From positions 1 through 64,000 of the forward strand of contig JAEYDL010000015.1 of assembly GCA_023403845.1 (NCBI GenBank): a DNA stretch of 64,000 bases, given 5' to 3'. The notes below the pieces were generated by a model. That model did not search any database and was not told the origin of the DNA. It saw only the letters and a list, made by a program, of their open reading frames with translations. A program made the translations under genes and the position numbers. This DNA comes from Pseudomonadota bacterium (GTDB taxonomy: Bacteria > Desulfobacterota > Desulfovibrionia > Desulfovibrionales > Desulfovibrionaceae). Below, in pieces: positions 44,133 through 52,721 of this stretch (position 1 is its first letter; every line of letters begins with the position of its first letter).

Positions 44133-45134
44133 TCAATTCTGATGGGTTTTGGGAAGCAGATCGATATTGGGCAGCAGGAATATCCAGGCCGCGATCACGA
44201 AGGGGAAGGTCAGAGTGGGAATGCCGTAGACGTTCAGCAGAACGTTGAGGGCTCCCTGCGCCACTACCGTGAATACCGTACCGAGAAAGGCGTAGCAGAT
44301 AACCCGCCAGTTGGGGTTGTAGAAGGTCGTGCCGAGGCCAATGGCCGTCAGAACGGCGCTGAACTGAAAGAGTCCCGTGATGATGGCCGATGAGCCACCG
44401 CCGAGCAGTACAGCCGTACCGATGGCGATGAGGGATCCGGCAAAGGCGAATATCGAAGCCCAGATGGAACTTACAGCGAGTCCGATAAGGAACAGAATGC
44501 CCGTGATGACGTTGTCGATGAGAAACACCTGGGAGATGCCGGCGAATGTGGCTTTCCAGAGTTGCTCCAGGTTCAGGGGAAACAGATCGGAAGCCGGGGG
44601 CTGAATCGCGATGGCGGGGTGGGGCAGGCTTGTGATCTGAATGTTGCCGAAGTTGTAGGCGGCAAGCATGAGAAACCATGTGGTGATGACGAAAGGACCG
44701 GTCATGGCAGATACCTTCCATGTCCGCAGCATGCTGGATACGGCCATCATCAGCACTGTGGAGAATATGGAACCGGCCACGATATACCCCCACAACAACG
44801 GGGTCGGAGCGAAAAAGGTGGGCAGGGCGCAACCCACGAGGATGCCGTTGTAACCGTGCAGGCCGATATCGATATTTTCCCTTGGAGCACGCAGCGCGTA
44901 TGCCGTAAGCGTGCCGACGACGGTCCCGATGATCGCGCCGATGCCCACGGAGAGCATGTGGGCCGAATATGCGCCCCAGAATATGCCCAGAAGAAAGAAT
45001 AGTCCCGTTAACGGGTTGTTCTGAAACATGACCTGCCCCGCGCCGCGCAGGCATACGTCCATGAAGTGGACGGCCGGATTCCGGGATGCCAGTACGGTCC
45101 ACGGATTAGAAGTGTCTTTGATGACAGCGTTCAT
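44133..45134 (-). CDS. Urea transporter (UT family)
   Basis: Passive urea channel of 333 residues with two homologous halves. The family fold is seen as GIFWGAYSAHMLSVGIGAII, then LHGYNGILVGCALPTFF in half one and GLFQFSAVLTAIGLG in half two. The structurally characterised family member is from Desulfovibrio vulgaris and about the same size, which supports the assignment. GGAGGAACTG precedes the ATG at 45134; an upstream in-frame start lacks this site. It follows ureD after 96 bases and precedes amtB by 27, making it the uptake arm of the urease operon. Confidence 0.93.
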   Translation of the reverse strand: MNAVIKDTSNPWTVLASRNPAVHFMDVCLRGAGQVMFQNNPLTGLFFLLGIFWGAYSAHMLSVGIGAIIGTVVGTLTAYALRAPRENIDIGLHGYNGILVGCALPTFFAPTPLLWGYIVAGSIFSTVLMMAVSSMLRTWKVSAMTGPFVITTWFLMLAAYNFGNIQITSLPHPAIAIQPPASDLFPLNLEQLWKATFAGISQVFLIDNVITGILFLIGLAVSSIWASIFAFAGSLIAIGTAVLLGGGSSAIITGLFQFSAVLTAIGLGTTFYNPNWRVICYAFLGTVFTVVAQGALNVLLNVYGIPTLTFPFVIAAWIFLLPNIDLLPKTHQN

Positions 45135-45230
45135 CAGTTCCTCCGGATGATTGCCGGGTTGAGAGGGGACGGTGGGGAGTCGGCCGTGGAGAGACAAGGT
45201 TCCGCGGCGAGTTCCCTTCCGCGCCAGACG

Positions 45231-46199
45231 TCACTGCCACAGGAAGGCTTGCGGCAGATCATGTCCGGTGATTGCTTTGCGGGCGATTTGCCAGAAGTCC
45301 CGGATCTTGTCCCTGACCGATTCCGAGGTCATGCCGAGGACCTTGAACACCAGTCCGCATTCGCCGGGCAACAGGGATGCTCCGCAGGCCAGCTGCTCTC
45401 TTGGGTCCACCTCCGCCGCCACGGATTCACGCACCTGCATGACCTTTTCCCGGGGGGCCATCAGGATCACGTTTCCGAATACTTCATAGCCGTTCATGAT
45501 GCCGGCTCCCGAGAGATCCGTTTCCCGGGGATCCACGATGAGCTTTTCCACAAACAGCTTTTCTCCGGATTCCCGGCGTGTTGCCTCAATGGTCGATGAA
45601 TAGAGCTCGAAGCCGAACAGTTCGTCGGCGTGGTGGTACTTTCGTCCCGGCAGCACTACTTCGCCATAGAGCAGGCTTCCCGTTTTCGCGACGGAAAGAC
45701 GGGTATGCGAGAGGAAACGGGACGTTCTGTGTGGGATGATCGGAGCGGGCATATACTCCAGATAACCGCCTTCTTCCACGACAATATCCTGCAGCTGTGA
45801 GGCGTAGTTGGCGTTCATCATGTGTATTTTGGTCGCCGACTGGGTCGTCACGTGAGCTGTGGCGTTTTGGCCGACCTCAATTTCCAGAGCCATGCGGTCT
45901 CCCTGCAGGACGCAGCCCGTCGTGGTGATGATGAACACGCACGGCATCTGGGGCATGGCTTCGTCCCAGTACAGGGCCCGTTGCACAAGGAAGGGGACTC
46001 GGCGGTCCATAAAGGCCATGACGCTTCGGTCTCCTTGATTGACGAACTCCAGCCGCAGGTAGCCGTTTTTGCCCACCGTGCCGCTGGGCATTTGCGCTGG
46101 TTCATCCTGATAGGCACGCAGTTCCGGAGCCTCCCGCCCCAGTTGCGCGAGCGCGGCGCAGGCTCGTGCCGTACGGGCGGGGCTGCTGAGCTGAGTCAT
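45231..46199 (-). CDS. ureD: Urease accessory protein UreD
   Basis: Nickel-insertion scaffold that binds UreABC with UreF and UreG, 322 residues. Family blocks: GYLRLEFVNQGDRSVM, the GCVLQGDRMALEIEVG segment, AHVTTQSATKIHMM and EYMPAPIIPHRTSRF, followed by the VVLPGRK region. Length is at the upper end for UreD. AGGAGGTTCCC precedes the ATG. It follows ureG by 9 bases, and the urea channel comes next. Placing ureD last among accessory genes differs from operons that begin with it. Confidence 0.93.
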   Translation of the reverse strand: MTQLSSPARTARACAALAQLGREAPELRAYQDEPAQMPSGTVGKNGYLRLEFVNQGDRSVMAFMDRRVPFLVQRALYWDEAMPQMPCVFIITTTGCVLQGDRMALEIEVGQNATAHVTTQSATKIHMMNANYASQLQDIVVEEGGYLEYMPAPIIPHRTSRFLSHTRLSVAKTGSLLYGEVVLPGRKYHHADELFGFELYSSTIEATRRESGEKLFVEKLIVDPRETDLSGAGIMNGYEVFGNVILMAPREKVMQVRESVAAEVDPREQLACGASLLPGECGLVFKVLGMTSESVRDKIRDFWQIARKAITGHDLPQAFLWQ

Positions 46200-46208
46200 G
46201 GGAACCTC

Positions 46209-46847
46209 CTAGGCCGTCCTTTCGGCGGGTCTGAAGTCGAACAGGGCGTCCCGGATGATCATATCCGTCAGTTCCTCGATGTTTTTTCCGGTCATGCAGT
46301 TGGTGAAGATAAAGGGCTTGCCGTCGCGCATCCTTTGGGAATCGCGATCCATGACGGCAAGGCTGGCCTTGACGTAGGGAGCCAGATCCTCCTTGTTGAT
46401 GACCAGAATATCGGACTGACATACGCCGGGGCCGCTTTTGCGCGGAATTTTGTCTCCGGCGGCCACATCGATGACGTAGATGAAGAAGTCCGCCAGTGCA
46501 GGGCTGAAGGTGAGGGTGAGATTGTCGCCGCCGCTTTCGATAAAGATGAGGTCGCTGTCGGGAAACTTGCGCTCCAGTTCTTCCACGGCGGCAAGATTCA
46601 TGCTCGGGTCTTCACGGATGGCCGTGTGCGGGCAGGCCCCCGTTTCCACTCCCACGATTTTTTCCGCCTCCAGGACTCCGGCCAGTTCGCGCTGAACGTG
46701 CTTGGCGTCTTCGGTGGTGACCACGTCATTGGTGACGATGAGGGGCTTGATGCCCCTGCGAATGAGGACAGGAGTGACGGCTTCGATGATGGCCGTCTTG
46801 CCGGAGCCGACAGGACCGCCCACGCCGATGCGGGTGATTTTTTTCAT
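46209..46847 (-). CDS. ureG: Urease accessory GTPase UreG
   Basis: SIMIBI-class GTPase that delivers nickel to urease, 212 residues. Walker A IGVGGPVGSGKTAIIEAV near the start, TNDVVTTEDAK (switch region), the nickel-binding CPH in ETGACPHTAIREDP, ESGGDNL, and the guanine motif VINKEDLAPYVK. AAGGAAAACGCA precedes the ATG. An in-frame extension upstream overlaps the ureF end and lacks family sequence. It lies 47 bases after ureF and 9 bases before ureD. Confidence 0.97.
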   Translation of the reverse strand: MKKITRIGVGGPVGSGKTAIIEAVTPVLIRRGIKPLIVTNDVVTTEDAKHVQRELAGVLEAEKIVGVETGACPHTAIREDPSMNLAAVEELERKFPDSDLIFIESGGDNLTLTFSPALADFFIYVIDVAAGDKIPRKSGPGVCQSDILVINKEDLAPYVKASLAVMDRDSQRMRDGKPFIFTNCMTGKNIEELTDMIIRDALFDFRPAERTA

Positions 46848-46894
46848 TGCGTTTTCCTTTTGCAAAAGAGTCAATTGGGGTGACCGGCCGGCAT

Positions 46895-47611
46895 TCAGCT
46901 CATGAACAGGCGTACATGCGCCTGAACATGGGTGGCGGCAAGGATATCGGTCATGGGCGCATAGTTGGACATCTGATCCAGAGGCGTGCGCATGGCCGTG
47001 CGGCACATGGCGTCAAAATGGCTGGTCAGGCTGTAGAGCACTCGCTGCATGTCAATATGGCTGATGCGCATAAGTCGCATTGAAGCGTTCAAGATGGTCA
47101 TGGCGACACCGTACTGATGAACGGCAAGAACTTCTCCGAACATGTCCGATTCGGCTTTCTCCCGCGTGGACAGGCCCATAGCCACGAACTGCACGGCTAG
47201 GGATACGGGGTAGGTTCCGGGGGTTCCGTCTTTCTTGATGATATCCAGCCACTTCCCGATCAGGGCGTCTTGAGTGATGTCCACGCCCATTTCCGCCAGT
47301 TTTTTGCCCATGCGCGTGGTCATGGTGCGGTTTTCTTCATTGAGCTTGCGGTACAGCACCTCATGATCGATGCGGATCAGTTCCTCCATGTCGGCGTCGA
47401 GGGCCGCACGGGTCGCACTGGCGACGGCCACGGCATCACCCTTCGCCGCCTGCTCAAGCGCGGCATGGGCGTACTGACGCAGAGTTTCCACATCGTGAAC
47501 TACGCCTTTCTGGACGGCGGATTCCAGACCGCTGGAGAAGGCGAAGGCCCCCACGGGCAGCATGGAGTCGCCGAACTGCATCATTCTGGAGAGGGAAAGA
47601 ATATCGTTCAC
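46895..47611 (-). CDS. ureF: Urease accessory protein UreF
   Basis: All-helical chaperone that bridges UreG and UreD, 238 residues. Family sequence: MMQFGDSMLPVGAFAFSSGL, then AMGLSTREKAESDM and the C-terminal SHIDMQRVLYSL. The start is taken as GTG (VNDILSLSR), with CCCCGGAGCGTAGCC placing GGAG 8 bases upstream; an earlier in-frame start would overlap ureE by 28 bases. ureE ends 18 bases before the GTG. The chain is longer than many UreF because of its N-terminal helix. Confidence 0.92.
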   Translation of the reverse strand: MNDILSLSRMMQFGDSMLPVGAFAFSSGLESAVQKGVVHDVETLRQYAHAALEQAAKGDAVAVASATRAALDADMEELIRIDHEVLYRKLNEENRTMTTRMGKKLAEMGVDITQDALIGKWLDIIKKDGTPGTYPVSLAVQFVAMGLSTREKAESDMFGEVLAVHQYGVAMTILNASMRLMRISHIDMQRVLYSLTSHFDAMCRTAMRTPLDQMSNYAPMTDILAATHVQAHVRLFMS

Positions 47612-47628
47612 GGCTACGCTCCGGGGAT

Positions 47629-48276
47629 TCAGTGATGACAATGGGATTGGTCGCAATATCCCGCGTGCTCGTGCATGTGGTGATGATGTCCGTGATGTTG
47701 TGCATGTCCGTCGGGAGAGGCATGTGTGTGGCCGCCGTCCATGGGACGTTCCGTACCGCCGAACAGGCGGCGAACCTGCGCGGGTTCAAGCAATCCCACG
47801 ATTTCGGAACCCGGAACGAAGCGAAAGGTGATGTCCTTGAAATGGTGCGTATTCATGACCGAATTCATGACCAGACTGTTTACGGCCATGGGAACGTATA
47901 CGAATCCATCTCGCACGATGGCCGGCCAGTGCTGGTTGCCGAGAGCGTGACCAAGCTGAACGCAGCGTTCGATGAGCTGATCGGCCGGCAACGCCTGAAG
48001 GCCGGCAAGATTGATGAGCAGCACATCGCATAGATCGATCTTGCAGAGTACGGCGTTTTTTGTCTGCTCGTTCCACAGGAGAACGTCGCCGTCGTGCAGG
48101 AATGCGTCGCGGTCGAGGGATACGGCGATGGTCTGCCCGTTGCGCGTATTTTTTCGAAGTCTGTTTTTTTGTGCGTCCCACTGGCTCAGTTCGAGAGTAT
48201 CGATGGAGGCTCCGGCCAGTCTTGCCTGCCATTCCGGGTCATTGCTGTTGCCGAGTACGGTTTCTACGAGATGCAT
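47629..48276 (-). CDS. ureE: Urease accessory protein UreE with His-rich tail
   Basis: Nickel metallochaperone, 215 residues. N-terminal peptide-binding domain, middle GHALGNQHWPAIV with the conserved His metal ligand, and a His-rich C-tail (HTHASPDGHAQHHGHHHH and HEHAGYCDQSHCHH) with about a dozen His that can store several nickel ions. Length is above the 150-160 norm because of this tail and an N-terminal addition. AGGAGAAAAC precedes the ATG. It is separated from ureC by 206 bases holding a hairpin, the largest gap in the operon. Confidence 0.94.
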   Translation of the reverse strand: MHLVETVLGNSNDPEWQARLAGASIDTLELSQWDAQKNRLRKNTRNGQTIAVSLDRDAFLHDGDVLLWNEQTKNAVLCKIDLCDVLLINLAGLQALPADQLIERCVQLGHALGNQHWPAIVRDGFVYVPMAVNSLVMNSVMNTHHFKDITFRFVPGSEIVGLLEPAQVRRLFGGTERPMDGGHTHASPDGHAQHHGHHHHMHEHAGYCDQSHCHH

Positions 48277-48433
48277 GTTTTCTCCTGCTTGTTGGTCTGG
48301 CGGCCGGGATGCCGCCGAAGGACTTCCCCGGCTCCTTCGAATCCATCGTTCGGGTCATGGTTCTTTCCGACGAGTTCGGAGGAGCAGAGGAACTGATTGC
48401 TGCGGGGGTGTCTTGCCCTGCTGTTTTGTCGAG

Positions 48434-48475
48434 AGACCGGGAAGAACATTTTCAAGAAAAGGCCCTCCCCGGTCT
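48434..48475. repeat. Imperfect 11-bp inverted repeat between ureC and ureE
   Basis: AGACCGGGAAG and CTCCCCGGTCT match at 10 of 11 positions with 20-base loop. It follows the ureC stop on the minus strand by 8 bases. No T-run; possible transcript stabiliser or partial attenuator that sets structural-to-accessory ratio. Confidence 0.6.
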
Positions 48476-48482
48476 GCAACGT

Positions 48483-50201
48483 CTAGCTGAAGAAGTAGAG
48501 CTGGCCGAGGGCCACTTTCTGGGCCGGCTTGACGGTGGCATGGACGCCGTCGACCTTGACCGCGAAGGTTTCGGGATCGACTTCGATTTTCGGCAGGTTG
48601 CCATTGCGCACCATGTCGTGCTTGTTCAGTCCGCGTATGTTGCGGACAGCCTCAAGTCTGCTGCGCAGTCCGAGTTTTTCTCCAACATTGTCGTCCAGGG
48701 CCGCCTGAGAGATGAAGGTGAGGCGGGTACGGGGCTTGGCCAGCCCGATGCCGCCGAACATGGGACGGTAGTAGGTCGGCTGGGGCGTAGGCAGGGAGGC
48801 GTTGGGGTCACCCATGTTGGCCCAGCTGATCATGCCGCCCTTGATGATCATCTTGGGCTTGGCGCCGAAGAACTGCGGCTCCCAGAGTACGAGATCGGCA
48901 TATTTGCCTACTTCCACGGAGCCGATGAGATGACCGACGCCCTGCGTGATGGCCGGATTGATGGTCACTTTGGCGACGTAGCGCAGAACACGGAAGTTGT
49001 CGTTTCCGGGAGCGTCTTCGGGGAGTTTGCCGCGCGCGGCCTTCATGGCGTTGGCGGTCTGAATCACACGGAGCCAGTTTTCTCCTACGCGGCCCATGGC
49101 CTGGGAGTCGCTGGAGATCATGGAGATCACGCCCATGTCGTGCAGTACGTTTTCAGCGGCCACGGTTTCGGCGCGGACGCGGCTTTCGGCGAAGGAAACG
49201 TCGGAAGGTACGTTGGGGTTCAGGTTGTGGCAGACCATGATCATGTCGAACAGTTCCGACTGGGTATTGATGCCGAAGGGCAGAGTGGGGTTGGTTGAGC
49301 TGGGCAGAACGTTGGGTTGCCCTGCCACCTTCAGAATGTCCGGAGCATGTCCGCCGCCGGCGCCTTCCGTGTGGTACGTATGGATGACCCGACCGGCAAA
49401 GGCATCGATGGTGTCTTCCACATAGCCGGATTCGTTGAGAGTATCAGTATGGATGGATACCTGCACGTCCATGTCGTCGGCCACGCTCAGAGCTGCACGG
49501 ATCATGGAGGGCATGGCGCCCCAGTCCTCATGAATCTTGAAGCCGCAGGCTCCTGCCCGGATCTGTTCCTCCAGAGGGAGCTTGTTGTAGGCGTGCCCCT
49601 TGCCGAGAATGCCCATGTTCACCGGCATGGCGTCGATGGATTCGAGCATCTTGGCGATGTTCCATGGGCCGGGGGTAATGGTCGTGCCGTTGGTGCCGTC
49701 CGTGGGCCCCACACCGCCGCCGAAGAAGGTAGTCACGCCGTTGGAAAGTGCCGCGTATCCCTGCTGTGGCGAGATGTAGTGCACGTGAGAGTCAATGCCT
49801 CCGGCGGTAAGAATGAGGTGTTCGCCGGTAATGGCGTCGGTGGCGTTGCCCACGATGAGTTCGGGATCGACGCCGTTCATCATGGACGGGTTACCGCTTT
49901 TGCCGATGCCCACGATCTTGCCGTCGCGGATACCTACGTCGGCCTTGATGACGCCCTGGACTGCATCGATGACGGTCACGTTGGTGATTACGATGTCAAG
50001 CACGCCCGCATCACGGGCAAGCCGTGCATCGCCCCCCATGCCGCCGCGAAGGGTCTTGCCCCCGCCGTACATGGATTCGTCTCCGTAGTGGCGGAGATCC
50101 TTTTCGATTTCAACATAGAGGTCCGTATCCCCAAGCCGGATTTTGTCCCCGACGGTAGGACCGAAGAGGGCGGCATGCTCCTGACGGGAAATTGTCGGCA
50201 T
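48483..50201 (-). CDS. ureC: Urease alpha subunit
   Basis: Catalytic subunit of nickel urease, urea plus water to ammonia and carbamate, 572 residues. Active-site residues by the usual spacing: His139 and His141 (DSHVHYISPQQ), carbamylated Lys222 with His224 (GACGFKIHEDWGA), His251 (SIHTDTLNES), His277 (TYHTEGAGGGHAPD), flap Cys324-His325 (MVCHNLNPN) and Asp365 (MISSDSQAMG). All agree with the Klebsiella numbering plus 5. The gene is intact with AAAGGAGCTTCAT before the ATG. It is third in the operon and follows ureB by 36 bases. Confidence 0.98.
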   Translation of the reverse strand: MPTISRQEHAALFGPTVGDKIRLGDTDLYVEIEKDLRHYGDESMYGGGKTLRGGMGGDARLARDAGVLDIVITNVTVIDAVQGVIKADVGIRDGKIVGIGKSGNPSMMNGVDPELIVGNATDAITGEHLILTAGGIDSHVHYISPQQGYAALSNGVTTFFGGGVGPTDGTNGTTITPGPWNIAKMLESIDAMPVNMGILGKGHAYNKLPLEEQIRAGACGFKIHEDWGAMPSMIRAALSVADDMDVQVSIHTDTLNESGYVEDTIDAFAGRVIHTYHTEGAGGGHAPDILKVAGQPNVLPSSTNPTLPFGINTQSELFDMIMVCHNLNPNVPSDVSFAESRVRAETVAAENVLHDMGVISMISSDSQAMGRVGENWLRVIQTANAMKAARGKLPEDAPGNDNFRVLRYVAKVTINPAITQGVGHLIGSVEVGKYADLVLWEPQFFGAKPKMIIKGGMISWANMGDPNASLPTPQPTYYRPMFGGIGLAKPRTRLTFISQAALDDNVGEKLGLRSRLEAVRNIRGLNKHDMVRNGNLPKIEVDPETFAVKVDGVHATVKPAQKVALGQLYFFS

Positions 50202-50237
50202 ATGAAGCTCCTTTCTACCGCGCCGCAGGCGCGGGAA

Positions 50238-50642
50238 TTACAGTTTGGCGTTTCTAAAGCCGAGCTTGTCGGCCCGTTCTTCATTGATGACGCGTTCGTG
50301 CTCGTCGCCGGTCCAGCCGTCCACAAGGTTGTTGAAACCATAGGTGCCGGAGGTGCCGCCGATGGAAACGAGCGAAACGGTTTTCTCGTCGCCGGGCTCA
50401 AAACGAATGGCGGTTGTGGAAGAGATGTTCAGGCGCATCCCGTAGGCTGCGTGACGGTCGAATTCGAGGGCGCGGTTCACTTCAAAAAAGTGAAAATGGG
50501 ATCCTACCTGAATGGGGCGGTCTCCAGTATTGCGTACTTTCAGAGTGACTGTCCGACGGCCTACGTTGAATTCAATGGGGTCGTTGCCGAGGACAAGCCC
50601 GCCTACTGGGGTCTGTGCTGCTTTGGAATTGGCGCTGGTCAT
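50238..50642 (-). CDS. ureB: Urease beta subunit
   Basis: Structural subunit of 134 residues, beta-rich. Family sequence: NVGRRTVTLKVRNTGDRPIQ, VGSHFHFFEVNRALEFDR and RFEPGDEKTVSLVSIGG. In this operon beta is separate from gamma as in Klebsiella, not fused as in Helicobacter. GGGGGG in front of ATTTTCCC lies at ribosome binding distance. The N-terminal extension (MTSANSKAAQTPVGG) is somewhat longer than usual. Confidence 0.97.
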   Translation of the reverse strand: MTSANSKAAQTPVGGLVLGNDPIEFNVGRRTVTLKVRNTGDRPIQVGSHFHFFEVNRALEFDRHAAYGMRLNISSTTAIRFEPGDEKTVSLVSIGGTSGTYGFNNLVDGWTGDEHERVINEERADKLGFRNAKL

Positions 50643-50656
50643 GGGAAAATCCCCCC

Positions 50657-50959
50657 TTAATTGATGGGATTGTGAATGGTGATGAGACGGCTTCCGTCAG
50701 TGAAGACGGCTTCGACCTGTACGGTGGGGATCATTTCGACCACGCCGTCCATGACATCCTTACGGGTAAGAATCTTGCGGGTTTCGGCCATGACTTCTTC
50801 AACGGTTTTTCCGGCACGGGCTTCTTCAAGCGCGGCGGCCGAGAGTACGGCGACGGCTTCGGGGTGATTGAGCTTCAGTCCCTTGGCCTTCCGCTTGAGC
50901 GCGACGTCGGCAAGGGCATGAATCATGAGTTTGTCGAGCTCTCGGGGAGTGAGATGCAT
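50657..50959 (-). CDS. ureA: Urease gamma subunit
   Basis: Smallest urease subunit, 100 residues, first gene of the operon. Family sequence: MHLTPRELDKLMIHALADVA, LKLNHPEAVAVLSAAALEEA and EMIPTVQVEAVFTDGSRLIT. AAAGGAGGCTCAC precedes the ATG. Upstream is a strongly AT-rich stretch expected to hold the operon promoter. Confidence 0.98.
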   Translation of the reverse strand: MHLTPRELDKLMIHALADVALKRKAKGLKLNHPEAVAVLSAAALEEARAGKTVEEVMAETRKILTRKDVMDGVVEMIPTVQVEAVFTDGSRLITIHNPIN

Positions 50960-51395
50960 GTGAGCCTCCTTTGCAGTGTTTGGGACACGTGTCTTATGAA
51001 GATGGCGTCAATGGTATACTGAAATGCATTGCGTCATACACAGAAGAGAGTACGTGAATTACAAAATCAGAAACAATGATAATGTATTTTATATCGTATA
51101 GATATGCATTATTAGATTTAAATGACTGATATATTCTTTATAAATATACACAAGTATTGCATTCATGCAGTGATAAAAAATACAATTTAGATTCATGATT
51201 ATAATAGAAAACACTGTTCAATACGACATATGTGATATATTCGGCATATGCTGTTCGCTACATGCTTCAAACGTCTGCGAGCTCTGGAGCGGTGAGCGAA
51301 GAAAAACGCTTGGCGGAGGCGGCATGAATCGTTTTGGAAAAGGAATTGGAGACGACTGATTGGGAAAAGGAAAACCGGGAGGGAGAGCACTGGCG
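50960..51395. other. AT-rich leader of the urease operon and adjoining gene-free DNA
   Basis: The first 300 bases beyond ureA are unusually AT-rich for this window. Within it, GTATAC at 51014-51019 and TCATAC at 51034-51039 are 14 bases apart and recall half of a NikR-type palindrome, but the dyad is imperfect. No clean -35/-10 pair is visible. The rest holds no gene. Confidence 0.4.
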
Positions 51396-51686
51396 ATGTT
51401 GTTCGGTATGCGTCTGCTGAGTGCGATGGGCGTTACGCTGATCCTGCCGGTCATGCCGACCATGGCTCGGACATTTGGCCAGAGTATCGCCGAAACGGGT
51501 ATGGTCGTGGTCTGTTTTTCATTGACGGAAACGTGCATGGCCCCGTGCGGAGTCATCCTGTTGCTATTGCTGACTGCCCGGCGACTTTGGATCCCTGGTA
51601 TGAAGGAAAATCCGGGGAGTGCCGGTGTCGTCTTTCAGCATGATGAGGTTGGGGAGGCTTCTCTTGCCGTTATTTTTGTGCCATAG
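51396..51686 (+). pseudogene. MFS transporter remnant
   Basis: The first 45 codons read MLFGMRLLSAMGVTLILP, then MARTFGQSIAETGMVVVCFS, matching the opening two helices of a major facilitator transporter. After that the frame loses MFS character and ends within about 100 codons; the next gene starts 60 bases later, so some 350 residues are missing. Read as a pseudogene by deletion. A longer TTG-initiated frame begins at 51360. It is not clear whether it is expressed. Confidence 0.55.
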
Positions 51687-51746
51687 CTCTTTGCGGGAGT
51701 TCCCGTCATTAGGAGACCGGAAGCGCCGTGGCGCAAAGGAGCGGAT

Positions 51747-52583
51747 ATGCCTCGCAGAATCGTTGATTTTCATGTGCATCTCGCCAAATATTCTCCAAGT
51801 AATCCGTCACTGGACGCATTGATGACTCAGACGTTCGGCAGCATGGACATTTTCGAGACCTTTGCTGATCGATTTGATGATCCTGCCGAATTTGTTCGGC
51901 ATTTTCGAGAACAGGGCGTGGATTATGCTGTCATCCTTGCGGAAAATTGTCCTTTGACGACGGGCGTTGTCACGCATGAGAGAGTGGCCGAGTTCTGCAG
52001 AGGCCGCAGAGAGCTGATACCGTTCTGCACGGTCAATCCCCACGAGGATCGAGATCCTGCAGGACTGGTCAGACGGTTGTGCGGAGAAGAGGGGTTCAGG
52101 GGTATCAAACTGTATCCGACCTATAATCATTTCTATGTCAATGAGGCGAAGCTGTATCCCATGTATGCGGCGGCTTCGGAACTGGGTGTGCCCGTGCTGA
52201 TTCATACGGGAACGTCGGTGTTCCGCAATTCGCGCCTCAAATACGGCAATCCAGTTTTTGTGGATGATGTGGCCGTGGACTTTCCTGATCTTTCGCTGAT
52301 TATGGCGCATGGCGGGCGGGGAGCCTGGTATGCTGAGGCCATGACCGTCGCGCGGCTGCACGACAACGTCTTTATAGATCTGACGGGACTTCCGGTTCGC
52401 AAGCTCCCTGGCTATTTTCCGGAACTGGAACGTTTTTCCCATAAATTTCTGTTTGGAACGGACTGGCCCCAGATTGAGCCGGGCAAGAGCCTTGCTGCTT
52501 TCGCGGCGCTTGGACTGTCCGAAAAGGCGCTGGACGCCATTCTCGGCGGAAATGCCATGCGCATTCTGCACATGACGGAGTGA
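51747..52583 (+). CDS. Amidohydrolase-superfamily protein (amidohydrolase 2)
   Basis: Metal-dependent hydrolase or decarboxylase-like TIM barrel protein of 278 residues. Metal ligand motifs: HxH in VDFHVH near residue 7, Lys in GIKLYPT, His in PVLIHTG (about 150), His in LIMAHGGRGAWY, and the catalytic Asp in FLFGTDWPQ (about 245). The ACMSD/orsellinate decarboxylase-like group has the same arrangement. Substrate unknown. AAAGGAGCGGAT precedes the ATG. It follows the MFS remnant, perhaps once its uptake partner, and ends before a strong terminator. Confidence 0.85.
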   Translation: MPRRIVDFHVHLAKYSPSNPSLDALMTQTFGSMDIFETFADRFDDPAEFVRHFREQGVDYAVILAENCPLTTGVVTHERVAEFCRGRRELIPFCTVNPHEDRDPAGLVRRLCGEEGFRGIKLYPTYNHFYVNEAKLYPMYAAASELGVPVLIHTGTSVFRNSRLKYGNPVFVDDVAVDFPDLSLIMAHGGRGAWYAEAMTVARLHDNVFIDLTGLPVRKLPGYFPELERFSHKFLFGTDWPQIEPGKSLAAFAALGLSEKALDAILGGNAMRILHMTE

Positions 52584-52680
52584 TAGCTTGAGGAAAACGG
52601 TTGAGAGCCGGTTTTGTCCCGAAGGATGCCCAAGAGGCGGCAGAGACTGTGCACGCAGTGTGCGATCCTTCTTCACAAGC

Positions 52681-52708
52681 AAAAAAGCCGCTTTCAAGCG
52701 GCTTTTTT
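52681..52708. terminator. Bidirectional intrinsic terminator
   Basis: AAAAAAGCCGCTT / AAGCGGCTTTTTT perfect arms of 13 bases around TC. It serves the amidohydrolase (+) and the lipoprotein (-). Confidence 0.93.
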
Positions 52709-52721
52709 CAGTATCGTTCGG

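Noticed and set aside
42915..44393. Plus-strand frame of 492 codons
   Set aside because: Antisense shadow of amtB and the urea channel; composition is of the high-GC mirror type with very many charged residues.
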